NCBI GenBank assembly: GCA_017979445.1
Contig: CM030713.1
Coordinates: 29,183,934-29,247,933, forward strand
Length of the DNA: 64,000 nt
Direction: 5' to 3'
Source: Akebia trifoliata
Lineage: Eukaryota; Streptophyta; Magnoliopsida; Ranunculales; Lardizabalaceae
The notes under the pieces are model-generated. The model was not told where the DNA came from, did no database searches, and worked only from the letters and a program-made list of their open reading frames with translations. Numbering within the stretch: the stretch's first letter is position 1; every line of letters starts with the position of its first letter. Below are positions 31,993 through 45,906 of this stretch, in pieces. The position numbers and the translations under genes are program-made.

Positions 31993-34876
31993 GGGTCGGG
32001 TTTGTAGACAAAGTTCTAGACAAATTGTTTTGCCCTATATGGGATTAAAAGTTTCAGAATGACCTGATTTTTTTGTGAGGATGATCTCTATGGTGAGGAA
32101 ATCATCCTTACAAAAAATTTGTTCATTCTGAAATTTCTAACCTAATTTATAAGATGAAGAATTGTGAATCGTCAATTTTTTACTGTTAGTTTGTAATCAC
32201 TTTTCACGGGGTTAAAAGTTTCAGAATGGGTTGATTTTTATTTTTATTTTTGGGAGGATGGTCTCTATACCATGGAGATCATCCTCACAAAAAATCAGCA
32301 CATTCCGAAACTTTTTAACCTTATTAAATAAAACTTTGTCTAGAACATTTTCTGCATTTTTATCTACCGAAAGTTGTCTATATATGAAATGTTGATGACA
32401 TATTTGGGTTCTTGAGCTTAGGTTACCAAGCGATGAAGAAAATCTTGCTTTTCTGGCAGTTTTCGTCGGTGATGAAATCAAAATCGAAGACAGCGTAGCG
32501 ACATTCATTGGATGGCAAGCATGCAGAAAAATCCTCGTAGCTCTCTTCGGGCAATCCGAGCCTTTCCACCATCACTTGTTGTATCTTCTCCTCGATCTTG
32601 AACACAATAAATCGATAGTTCCTTTTCGCTTTTAGCTCCAAGAACTTCAGCTTACATTCATCGTTCACTGCCATTCCAGATGCTGAATTCGCCTATTTAA
32701 AATTTCATAAAAAAAGGAAGAAAAGAAAAAATAAAAATTTCAGCCTTGAAATCTTTTCAAAAGATATCATGGGTACAATCCAAAATCAAATTTGAATCAT
32801 GGATTTACCATAAAAAAATGTGGGCAACGTAAATAAGTTGGGCTTCAACTTGGGCGGGTTGGAGGATAGACCCAAGCTTAACTCAAGTGGCAGAACCTTC
32901 AGCCCAAGCCCAACCTGAGTTAAGGCATTTTTTGTCAGGTTGGGCTGGTTGGGCCCATTGAACAAGTCTAATTTTGTTTGGATTACCAAAGAAAATTTAT
33001 ACATCAAATAAGAAATAATTAATATAAATAAAAATTTAAATCTAAAATAAAAATAATTACAAAACCCCTTTAAAAAAGATAATATGGGGGTTGTCTGAAC
33101 CCCATACCAAGCCCAACCTCAATTAAGGTCGTGTTGAGATATTCCAACCTAAGCTCAACTCATGTTCTACATAACTCAGCCAGGCTCACCCATAAATCGA
33201 ATTGAGTTAGAGTTAGTTTGCCGAAGTTGCAGTCCTATAAAGTAGGACAAAGAGACTTTACTCTCTGATCTTATTCTCACTTGTGGGACTCCTTGAATAA
33301 TATTTTGTACAACCCAACCTGCCACCGTGAATTGCCCGTGCTTGAAAGATCATTCTCACAAAATTTCAATCCATTACGACATACTTTGATTCACAATGAT
33401 CTTTTATGTCGAAATTAACTCAATGTATGATTGGATTGTCTAAAATGTTTATCCATGTGAGTCCCATAGAAAAAAGTACAGAGAGGAATATGTACAGGAG
33501 AAAGATAAAATATTTGTGACATGAATCTAAGCAATAAAATTGAGGCCTTTAACAAAGTTGTTAACAATGGGTTCAATTATAAAATGATGATGATGTTTGG
33601 CTCTTGACATACTACAACCTAACCCAACAACACTCGTTGTGTTTGGATTGAGAGAAATGGACAAAAGAGAAGAGAAAATAAATGAGTTTTTTTCTATTTC
33701 TCTTGTTTGGATTTTTTTTTCTATTTCTCTTGTTTGGATTGTTAAGTTGGGGAGAGAGGAGAAAAGAAAAAAATGTGAGTTTTCTTTCTCTTCAAAAGTG
33801 GAGAGATGTGGAGAGAAATCCTTCTAAAATATTTTATAATTCCAACTCTGCTCTTAAATCTCTTTTAAGACATTTTAAATTTTCAAAATTGTTCTAATTG
33901 CTCTCTTGTCAAGAGAGAAATTAGGTTTCTCTTCTCTCCTCTTCTCTCAATCCAAACATAGAGAAGAGAAACTCAATTTCTCTCCACCATGTTTGGATTG
34001 TCAATAGAGAAATTAGGATAATTTTGAAATTTTAAAATGTCTTAAAAGAGATCTAGGGGCAGAGTTGAAATTATAAAATATTCTAAAAGTGTTTCTCTCC
34101 AAATCTCACTATTTTTGGAGAGAAAGAAAACTCACCGTTTTTCCTCTTCTCTTCTCTCCCCACTTAACAATCCAAATGAGAGAAACTTTTTTATTGTCTG
34201 TTCGTTTCTCCCAATCCAAACACATTGTAAAATCTCTTCTAACCCTTTTTTTCAACCCCCACCCCCTCTAGAAGGTTGGGGATCACATGGTTGCCAACAA
34301 CATGGTTTTAAAATTGTTTTCAAAACCCTTTAAAACTAGTTCAAAAATGGATCCTTATAATAATAATTGATTTTTTTTTCTTTGCCCTGGACTAATTAAT
34401 AGATGATAAATTGCAAAATCTAGTTTTTTATATGTCACAATTTGTTTTTTAAATTATTTGAAAAGCATTATATTTCAATATTTGGCTAATTATTTCAAAA
34501 TCTAGGGTGAGGACATGATTTTAGACAACCCATCGTGGTGATCAATTTTACATAGAAGTGATCACTCGAAAGCCTTTGAACGTAGATAAATAACTCGGTT
34601 TCGTCCGAGATTTAAAACCATGCAAGATAATCTCCAAACATTATGACAAATATATGCTCATGGTCTAAAATTTGCTACTATTTCGATTGATACATTCTGA
34701 TATTAGTCAAGTTTTGAACAAAATTTTGACGCTGAAATATTAGAAATATTTCAAAATGTCTATGGAAACAATGTCAAAATTTCTCCTGACTTGAACATTA
34801 TCTCGAGATGATATTTTAAATCTTAAACAAAAATCTCATACACAAAGAGAGGGAGAAAGATTTGCAAACATACCAT
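31228..34876 (-). CDS. ADF: Actin-depolymerizing factor (ADF/cofilin)
   Basis: Three coding exons: 34874-34876 (ATG alone), 32427-32692 and 31228-31378, giving 139 residues, the standard plant ADF length. ADF severs and depolymerizes actin filaments in the cytoplasm. The sequence shows the N-terminal SASGMAV with Ser6 (the regulatory phosphosite of the family), then [40 protein letters not shown], and the actin-binding long helix [18 protein letters not shown], ending [18 protein letters not shown] first exon holding only the ATG is usual for plant ADFs. The chosen ATG|GTATGT follows a long CT-rich leader (34877 to about 35030). An alternative ATG|GTAAAT at 32811 has no such leader. It is closest by eye to the ADF7/8/10/11 group, but I cannot choose among them. 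Introns 1 and 2 carry foldback elements. Confidence 0.9.
31955..31990. repeat. (TG)18 microsatellite
   Basis: Eighteen uninterrupted TG units in ADF intron 2, directly before the foldback MITE that begins at 31991. Likely length-polymorphic. Confidence 0.9.
31991..32352. mobile_element. Four-armed foldback MITE, copy 2 (ADF intron 2)
   Basis: The inner hairpins with GATGATCTCTATGGTGAGG and GATCATCCTCACAAAAAATC are as in the copies at 4919-5325 and 60189-60578. The outer arms keep only GTTCTAGACAAA and its inverse; the right terminus is eroded and no flanking duplication remains. Confidence 0.6.
32820..33235. repeat. Degenerate hAT-like element in ADF intron 1
   Basis: Dense in GTTGGGCTTCAACTTGGGC and CCAACCTGAGTTAAGG-type motifs, and ends near GTTGCAGTCCTATA. 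It resembles the hAT-type elements elsewhere in the window, but the left end is unclear. Confidence 0.4.
33638..34224. mobile_element. Large foldback element in ADF intron 1
   Basis: 587 bp with ends TGTGTTTGGATTGAGAGAAA and an inverse ending CAATCCAAACACA. The two halves are inverted copies over about 190 bp each (about 33735-33920 and 33985-34175). They share AAATATTTTATAATTCCAAC, TCTTTTAAGACATTTTAAAT and a GAAAGAAAACTCAC stretch. No ORF and no clear flanking duplication. Confidence 0.7.
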
Positions 34877-35100
34877 GTTGTCTTCCAATGAGAGCTTGTG
34901 TTGAGGAAGTCTGAGATTGAAAAAAAGAAAGAGAAGAGAGAGAATAAAAGAAAGAGAAATGGGACTAAGGAAAGAGTGGAGATCCTTAAATTTTGGTGGA
35001 CAAGAGGTGGGTTTTTTAGGGTGGAGAAAAGAATGGGAAGGCGAGATTTTGAAGGAGAAAATAAGGGTGTTAATTCATTCTCTCCACTATACACTTTGTT
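34877..35100 (-). promoter_or_regulatory. Putative CT-rich 5' leader and core promoter of ADF
   Basis: On the minus strand about 110 bases upstream of the ATG are nearly pure CT runs (TTTCTCTTTCTTTTATTCTC), typical of highly expressed plant genes. A weak TATA-like TGTATAGTGG lies at about 35083-35092. No transcript data, so the boundaries are estimates. Confidence 0.4.
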
Positions 35101-35440
35101 GTTGCCACGTTAATATTTGGCTCCACCAACCTTTTTTTCTTATTTATGGTTGAAAATGTCCTTTGGTTTTGTTAAATTTTGGACTTTATATTTTTGGGCA
35201 TTTGACCCCTATTTTAAGAATCGTGATAATTTGACGTTCTTTGCACGCTCTCATCACAGAATTATAGATTCTTTACTTTGAGATACACAATAAAAGGATT
35301 TATGGTTTTGTAATTGTCAGGTTAGGGAGCGTCTGAAAAAAGAGTGTCAGATTATCGTTAGTCATTTTTTAAACAGATTTTCTATGGATGGTGGGGTTTC
35401 CTCGGTTCATGCTTTTTCATGAATAGCTTTAGAAATATCC
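35101..35440. other. Intergenic stretch with dispersed repeat
   Basis: No gene seen. 35240-35365 repeats 8882-9005 (ending GTCAGATTATCGTTAGTC), a relative of the hairpin at 10161-10283. Confidence 0.45.
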
Positions 35441-35447
35441 TCCCAAG

Positions 35448-35680
35448 TAGGGCTGTCAATGGATTGGGGCTGATTTGGTGTTGATCCAATAAGTTTCGGA
35501 TTATGGTATAATTAACATATCATTGAATCGGGTACTTATCGGATTGGGACGTGATTGATCCAGATCCGATCCAGTAAGATATTAAATTGAAGTCTTATCG
35601 GAATCCAAAACACCGATCCAAACCCAAAGTTATCGGAATGGAGGGGATTTTGGGTATGATCTAATCCATTGACCGCCCTA
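35448..35680. mobile_element. hAT-type MITE with 8-bp target-site duplication
   Basis: 233 bp. The terminal inverted repeats TAGGGCTGTCAATGGAT and (inverted) TAGGGCGGTCAATGGAT differ at one base, and the start matches the (C/T)AGGG(C/G)TGTCAA ends common in plant hAT elements. The flanks CTCCCAAG (35440-35447) and TTCCCAAG (35681-35688) form an 8-bp target-site duplication with one mismatch. No ORF. Confidence 0.8.
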
Positions 35681-35689
35681 TTCCCAAGT

Positions 35690-36714
35690 CCTATCTCAGT
35701 TGAATCATTAAACTTGGTTTGAGACTATTTGGTCTGTCAACATTATAAGATAGTGTGTTTATTGGATCCCAATATGTTAGGATCCAAATCCAGTTCATAA
35801 CAAGTGGATCGAGTTTACATTGAATTGAACTTTATTAAAATAAATATAAAAAAATTAATAAATTTGATATATTTAATTAAATATATAATATAATTTACAT
35901 AATTTATCAGATCGGGACGTAACAGATTTAAATATGGTTGATTCAGAACCAATTTAATAGGTTATCAAATAACATCCTTGTTGTTATTGGCACTCCAACC
36001 TTTACTTATTTTGGTCCAATTGATGAAATCGATGTTTGGACATAAAATTTATCATATTGATTGGACTCTAGTTCAATTTTGTTGGATCATTCTATGTTTA
36101 TATATATAAAGAAAAAAATTCAAAAAATCGGTGGTTCACAATCAAATATAGTTTAGTACAAATTTTCATCAAGCTTGATCGATTAATCAGTTTGATTTAA
36201 TTTTTAAAATAATGAAAGAAAATATTTTAAAATTAATAAAGGACACAAATGGTATTTAAAATATATTAAATGACAAAATAAGGGTAAAAATAATGTTTAT
36301 TTATATATAAAAAGATTCAATTGGTATTTATATAAAGGATGAAGAATGATGGAACCCGGGGCTCCATATATAGAGTCGTGAACAGTGATTTGGAGCCCCC
36401 AAGACTTCAAAAATGAAGTCTTGTTGGAGTTTGCTTGGGGTGTTTCATCTTTGAAAATAATAGTTTTGAAGTCTGATTGGAGTTGCTCTAATGTTAATTT
36501 CTCAAGATTACCATAACCACACAAACTAGAAAGCAAATCTTTCTTACTGTATTTTTCTAGATGCAATTGAGTGACTAAATTCATTTTTCTAAGGAATTCA
36601 CATTCCTCGAAAACATATTCCCTGTAATCATATACAAGTATCAGTAGTTGAGTAACTCAACCTAGCCATTTGCCCACTACTTATTGTGAGCCAAGTGGCA
36701 TCATCATGAATGAG
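35690..36714. other. Gene-free stretch with element fragments
   Basis: 35730-35970 resembles the interior of the hAT-like MITE at 56937-57348 (GGATCCAAATCCAGTTCATA, TATATAATATAATTTACATA). At 36350-36500 and again at 39950-40080 there are pieces bounded by GGAGTTGCTCTAA / AGAGCAACTCCAATG, a motif I associate with plant DNA-transposon termini. No gene. Confidence 0.4.
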
Positions 36715-37086
36715 TGACTATTGAGTTTAGTCCCACATCAGACACTCGTTGCCTTGTCTCTCTCTTTATAAGTTATTGGGTCTCTCTGCTCATAACAATT
36801 AATTATGAGTTGGATCCCAAATTTATCATAGTATCAGAGCAAGTCTTTTTCTTTTTTACTGTTTTGCCCAGTCTGGTCCACACGTGCAAGTTTTTTTTTT
36901 TTTTCTCCACATCTCCAAATTCACATCTTCACATGCTTTAGCTCAGTCCAACCCACACGCGAGGGGGTGTGTTGTGTTGAGTTTAGTTTTACATCGGACA
37001 CTCGATACCTTGTCTTTCTCCATATAAGCTACTGGGCCTCTCTACTCATAGTCAAATGGTTTAGACTTGGACCCCTAAATTTATTA
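36715..37086 (+). mobile_element. TRIM-like terminal-repeat retrotransposon in miniature
   Basis: Two direct repeats of about 115 bp (36715-36828 and 36970-37086) share TTGAGTTTAGT, ACATC(A/G)GACACTCG, CCTTGTCT and AAATTTAT. Immediately after the first is TAGTATCAGAGC (36829-36840), one base from the TGGTATCAGAGC primer-binding site complementary to initiator tRNA-Met. A purine-rich GCGAGGGGGTG just before the second repeat can serve as polypurine tract. The 130-bp interior has no ORF, so it cannot encode its own enzymes. Confidence 0.75.
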
Positions 37087-37089
37087 CTG

Positions 37090-40000
37090 GGCCCTACAAC
37101 TTTCATCAGCTAATGAATGGTCTTGATTGCAAAGACATTCTCTTGTGGCCCACATATCTAGAGTGCTTCATTCAGTTTACGTTGAATACAAGCATGTAGA
37201 AGTAATTAACACTCTTTCTCACCTCAAGTCCACTAAGAAGGCATTGAGTCCCATCATCATTTCATCTAGCTTTCCAAAATGATTCATTATTAGGTGAGGA
37301 TTTGTTTAATTTTTTTTTTTAATAACAAGGACTTAAACAATGATTATAAAAATAATTAAACAAGGATAAGGTCTAAGAACCAACTTGATGAAGCATTTTC
37401 AACCATTGGATCTATATACTTTTCTTGAAAAAATTCATTTATTGTCCTAAATAATGTGGTTGACAAAAATGATTCATCAACTACTATAAATTATCCAAAT
37501 TATTGGGATCACGAATCATATTCCTAATCAAGACGCGTAGGTATTGTACAAAAGTGCTTCTTATTACTTTTGATGTTAGTCTTCACTTATGTACAATTGA
37601 ACATAAACAACAAAAGTGGTCATTTTGGGATATTGTTTGTCCCCCCCTTTCTCTTTCAATTTTTTGTTGATGACATTGCCTCTTGACCTGGCCTTGTCCT
37701 ATACTAATAGAAAATGACCTAAATATCTTTTTCTTCAACTTTTAATAAAAAAATCTTTGAATTTCTTCTTAAAACCATTCATCTTCAAATTCTTCAACTA
37801 TATAATTAACTATAATTTGCCTCCAATACAAGAAAATCCTGACTCCACCCCTGCTCGTCTCGTTGATGGACAACACCGAGACAACTCGAACGAGATTTAA
37901 AACCATGACCAACATATATAATGACACGTGTCTCCAATAAAACTCCAACAAAACCAAGATTGCTAAAACAAAACTATGATTTTGGAGTGATTTGGACACA
38001 TGTTGCACATCTAAGGGTTGGGAAGTCTGGCTATTATGACCACTACAGCTTTCCTTATTTGATAAAACTATGGTATCTAGCTGTCGACTTTAAGTGTAAC
38101 TCGTTTTGGGGCCACGTTTTGTCAGATCAGGAGTAGAAAGCAAGTTAGACAAGTAATGTGTCATGTACTCGAAGAGCTGGCCCAAAAATAAAAAGAACTT
38201 GGCTTCAACTACTAAAGGCCTTCGATGTCTTTCAAGATGACATGTTGGTAATAAGTAACGGTGACGTTTTAACCAATATTTTATCGAATTTTGGAAGGTT
38301 TTGGCTTTAGTGGGCCCCCACCTTATCCCTACACATGTTGGGTTCTTAATGGATCCAATCCAGGCCGGATCATGATAATGATATATCTCATACTCATGAG
38401 CCCACATGAAAATAAATCAATAGAGGACCAATTAAAAGAATCAGAGATGAAATGAACTATTTTGTAAAAGAAAACATAGCCAAATTAATAATAAATGAGG
38501 AGAAAATCGATTGAGATTGCTTGGTCATGTACAATCGAGATCAATTTTGACTTTAATTAAGAGAAATGGGCGAACTGAAATTTTTAGAGAAAAAAAAATG
38601 AAAAAGAGAGCCTAAAAGAAATATTTTGAGTAGTGAAAATTAATGTGAATCGAATATTTTAGAAACAAATACATCTATTTAGGGTTTGAAATGAAACTTT
38701 TAGGAAACGCACCACAACAATTTATGGGACCATATAGTATATTCTTTTACGCTTGGCTTTTGGGTTCACATGATCTAATGTTTGATGATCCAAATATATA
38801 AAGACTTGGTACATTTTGATATTCCTACCATCGTGAAAATAAAAATTTTAACTGCCCAATTAAACTTTTTATTACAATAATATTTTTCATGCGGCCAAGA
38901 TAATTTTTGTAAATGATAAAAGATCATCAAACATGATATTCATATAAGCCCCACGAACAAGAGGACTATGAGAAATAAAATCTTTTTCTTATACTTTTAA
39001 TATAATTTAAGGGCATTTGATATTTATAACCAATTTTTCTAATTATGGATCAACCTAACAAACTACCTTCATTTGGATACTATAGTAAACCAATCATTGT
39101 GTCATGACATAACTTATTATTATTTCTTTGAGTCATGATTTTTTTACTCAAAAATTTTCACTCGTTCTGTACTCGACTGACATGATAAGGGCACAAAATC
39201 ATAGATATATTTTCTTCGGGATACACAAGGAAACGACCAATGATTTTGTGCCATTTACAGTCAATCGAGTAAAGTTTGAGTGAAAATTTTCGAGTCAGAA
39301 AATCATTATCGTATTTCTTTCGATTGATCAAGTTTTCCCAATAAAAAGTTACATAAGATGAATGTGGGGAATTTTTTTCACTAGTATATTACTTTAATAT
39401 ACATTGGTGGTGATATAAAAATTAAATTTTAAAGATGTTATAGAAAATATTGATGTTATTATCAAATAATTTTATATATTATATTACATAAAAAATATTA
39501 ATGTAAAGTTTTTTGGGGAGATATTTTTATTAAAAGAATGTCCAATCATCAATAAACTTATGCCATATGAGTGGGATAAAAGAGTACCAATTAGTTGTCT
39601 TTATTTTATTTTGGATTTTTGCTTCAAGCACCAAACATATGGCTGGGGTGGGGAGACAAACACAAATTTATCCAAGTACCATCATATATTTTCTAGGATT
39701 TTGTTGTTATTGATAACCACTAAGAATATCTTTTCATCAAAACCATAGTCTAGTATTTTATTTGTTTCAATTTTATTGAACTTTTCAACTCTCCAACAGA
39801 TGACATTTGAAATTTTCTATCAAACCACATTTGAGGTACTCCATTAAATGAGATGATAGAAGGACTATTTATTTTTCTTCAACGAATGCTTTTATTATCA
39901 TCATTAAGGCATAAAATGGGTTAGAGGTACAAGAGCCAACTAGTTTAGTTAGAGCAACTCCAATGCATTCGAGTTTCTACTTTGTATTCTCTCTCAATTG

Positions 40001-41240
40001 TTGTTATATAGAGTTAGAGCCCTCCAAAAGAACTCCAATGCATTTAGGCTTTAACTCTATACTTCGAAATTTTCTAGAAAAAGAGGAAGTGTAAGAGGCA
40101 AAAGAAAATAGTGGATTTCTCTCTCTTTACTTATTAACGGTGGTAAAAAATAATGGTAATTGTAACATAGATTACTGTAACTAGATTTGTGGAGATTGAT
40201 TTTTACTGGTACAATTCTTAAATAGGAAAAAAAATGGCTCTCCATGATAAAATACCTAGTAGAAATGCCTATTTGCCCTGGAATTGTTCTTAGTAAAGTC
40301 TTTTTGGGTGATGATATCAAAAACCTAGTTCAAATCTTGATACCCACCGTCATGGCGCTACTGAACTCATTGAAAAACATGCTTATCGATTGACTCAATC
40401 GAAAATCTAAATAGTCCAAAAATCAAATTCAAATAGTTTGAATCCTTAAATTAGATTCACTAACATGAGTTAATTTTCTCTTTTATTCTTATAAAGATTT
40501 ATGGTCACATCAAATTTCATTAACATCATCTCAATTCATATGTAATTAACACACATCTTAGGGTGCTGTTGGTAAAAGTTGACGTGATGATAAAAATAAA
40601 TAATTCAGGATGGGTTGAGTCTCATTTGGTTTTAGCGAACAAAAAATTATTTTAAAATGGTCTTAATTAACATAATTCGAGTTGGATATGATTTTAGTAT
40701 TTAAAAAAATCGGATGTGAATATAGATATATTTAGACCCGACCTAGTCCAGCTCCCTTTTAAGCATGAGTTTCAAAAGGATCATTATATTGGCACCCACC
40801 TTTATGCTTAGTGCACCCACTTTCTTCTATACCTCCCATGCCGAAATATGCTTTAGGTGGTTGCAAAGAGGTCAAATGGTGGGTACAAACAGCCTGGTCA
40901 GTTTCAAAATTATTTTAAAAATGTAACAAATAATGCAACAGTTTTACTTATTATTAGAAACTAGAAGGTGGCATGGGCTTATCTGTAATTTAAATGATTG
41001 ATTGAAGGATTTTATTAAATATTACATAATAAAAAGGATATTTTATTAATTTTTAAAAAATCAATCGGTGAGGTAATTTTCTTAATTTTTGACAAAAAGG
41101 ACCCTAATTATATTTAATTTAAATAAAAAGAGAGGGCATTTGTGGAAACCAAAATTTGTTTTGGAACAACTTCTACTCCGCCTAGACACGCTGTCACTAT
41201 CAGGTTTTGGCATTTGCAATTCAAAAACTGAAATTCCCAC
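37090..41240. other. Gene-free region between TRIM and tubulin
   Basis: No coding region is supported over about 4 kb. Recognisable pieces are a relative of the 30554-30873 MITE (37640-37855), an M3 terminus (about 37890), a foldback around 39140-39310 (AAAATTTTCACTCGTTCTG with a GAGTGAAAATTTTCGAGTC counterpart), and a half M2 terminus near 40780 (TATTGGCACCCACCTTTA). The rest is AT-rich. Confidence 0.45.
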
Positions 41241-41247
41241 TAAAATA

Positions 41248-41308
41248 AACGGCGTTAAGAAAGTCACCGTTAAGTCTGACAAAGTAAACGGCAAACTGAA
41301 AGACCGTT
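41248..41308. promoter_or_regulatory. Cluster of four AACGG (MSA/MYB3R-type) cores in tubulin promoter
   Basis: AACGG occurs at 41248-41252 and 41287-41291, and its inverse CCGTT at 41267-41271 and 41304-41308, in alternating orientation with 17-20 bp spacing, just upstream of the TATA box. AACGG is the core of the mitosis-specific activator element bound by MYB3R factors in plant G2/M genes. Function here is inferred. Confidence 0.5.
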
Positions 41309-41318
41309 AACTTTACAC

Positions 41319-41326
41319 TATAAATA
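41319..41326 (+). promoter_or_regulatory. TATA box of beta-tubulin gene
   Basis: TATAAATA followed by a CT-rich leader, 147 bp before the ATG at 41466. The spacing fits a start site near 41350 and a leader of about 115 nt. Confidence 0.75.
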
Positions 41327-41465
41327 GTCCTCTTCCCTACTTTTCCCCCCATTTCACCCACCCCTTCATCTCCTCTCATCTTCTCTGCTCTCAATTACCA
41401 GGAATTCTTCCTCTCTGCAACTCCAACACTCAATCACAACCGTTCATCTTCTTCATCGATCGAAG

Positions 41466-44517
<3,052 letters not shown>

Positions 44518-45906
44518 GTGAGAAATGATTTGGGTTTGCTCATTAATAGTTGATTGGGATGCAGACTTGTTCTGATTGGCATTATGTTGTGTTTTGTGTA
44601 CTTTTGGCTTTTGTTAATGTTTTGGATGTTGGGATGATATGATGGTATGTTGGCAATGTGCTATTGCTTGCTCATATCTGGTGTGTGGGATCATTTACTT
44701 TTTGTTTGGTTTAGTTTACAGTTTAACAAAGTGCTGGTTTTCTGTTGGTTGGTAATATTGAAACCGCTGAAATTGTTCTCTTCTGATGCTTTCACTATGG
44801 ATAATTTAGATCATTTGCCAAAAGGCTGATAGTAGTAATAAATATATATCGATGGAGATGGAAAGGGAAGAAAAAGAAAACTCATTAATGGTTGAGAATG
44901 GTGGAATGAGAATCCACAGTTAGATTCAATTGGATACTGAGGTTCTTGTATTGGGGCTCTGCTATGTTTGAGCATGGCTAGTGTGTCGGAATCTTATTTA
45001 TGGTTGGTTGTGTCTTTGGTCAGGACTCAAATTTTTTTTTGGATTTGAGTAAAAGCTTCAATTGGCAGGAAACACTCCAGTGACAAATTGAAAATTTCTG
45101 ATGCCAAATTCAAATTGTACTTTTAAAAGAATAAATATTCCCATCAACCGCACTTAATATGATTTCAAATCTTACTAAGGCATCGTGGCATTCTAGAACA
45201 TGATTTGATGTCTAAGAGCTTTTAAAGTCAAAATTATATGATTTATGAAAAAACAAAAGTTAATTTTAACTGTTTCATTTATTTTTCAGTTTTTGAGAAT
45301 TTGATAGATGCCATTTTGGACACCTTGGATGAAGTCCAAAAGACAGTTTCATCTAAGTAATCTTATTTATGGTTGGTTGTATCTAATTATCCTTTTCCAA
45401 CAGAATGCAAGACATACATTACATAATGTCTGTTTTTTTGAAGATGACTCTTATTCTCTTAACCTTTTCATTATTGGACTTAATTACTTAGATCATCCAA
45501 CTTTGTCTTCTTTAAACCCAAAACCAGTGAGAGCACTCACGAAGAAAAAGATGAATGGGACTTAATAAAGAATAAGGGTCTTTTGGATTGCCACGACACA
45601 ACCCGATGAGTTGTTTACATCGTCGTGTTGATTAGAGTCTCAATACTAATAGTTTTTTTAAAAAAAAGTTATTAAATATTTGGCCAGAAGCCCATGATCA
45701 CGCCAAATGTGACACAGTTTTAATTATTTACATTACCAATTACTATCTCATTAAAAATTGAAAAAAAAAAAAAAACATTTATCATAGAAATGTTGACAAA
45801 AGAAGAAAAAAAGAAAGAACAACATATTTAATCCATTTTGAAAGAACAGCACCTTGAACTATATAGATTGATAATAAATAGGAGTTGTGTTGGTTGGCTG
45901 GTTGGC
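44518..45906. other. Convergent intergenic region, tubulin to AAE3
   Basis: This holds the 3' untranslated regions of both genes. 45150-45345 is a piece of the palindromic-end family (TGATTTCAAATCTTACTAAG, then TTGATAGATGCCATTTTGG). No gene. Confidence 0.5.

Noticed and set aside
32809..32811. ATG|GTAAAT as alternative first exon of ADF, only 116 bp from exon 2
   Set aside because: It lies beside a degenerate hAT-like repeat, with no leader-like or promoter-like sequence before it. The ATG|GTATGT at 34874 has a CT-rich leader and a better donor.
34816..35094. 92-codon minus-strand ORF rich in F, L and S
   Set aside because: It is the CT-rich leader of ADF read in frame. It includes the ADF ATG region but not in the ADF frame.
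38090..38407. 105-codon minus-strand ORF
   Set aside because: No domain or family resemblance, and no splice or promoter context. Its length is within chance for this much sequence.
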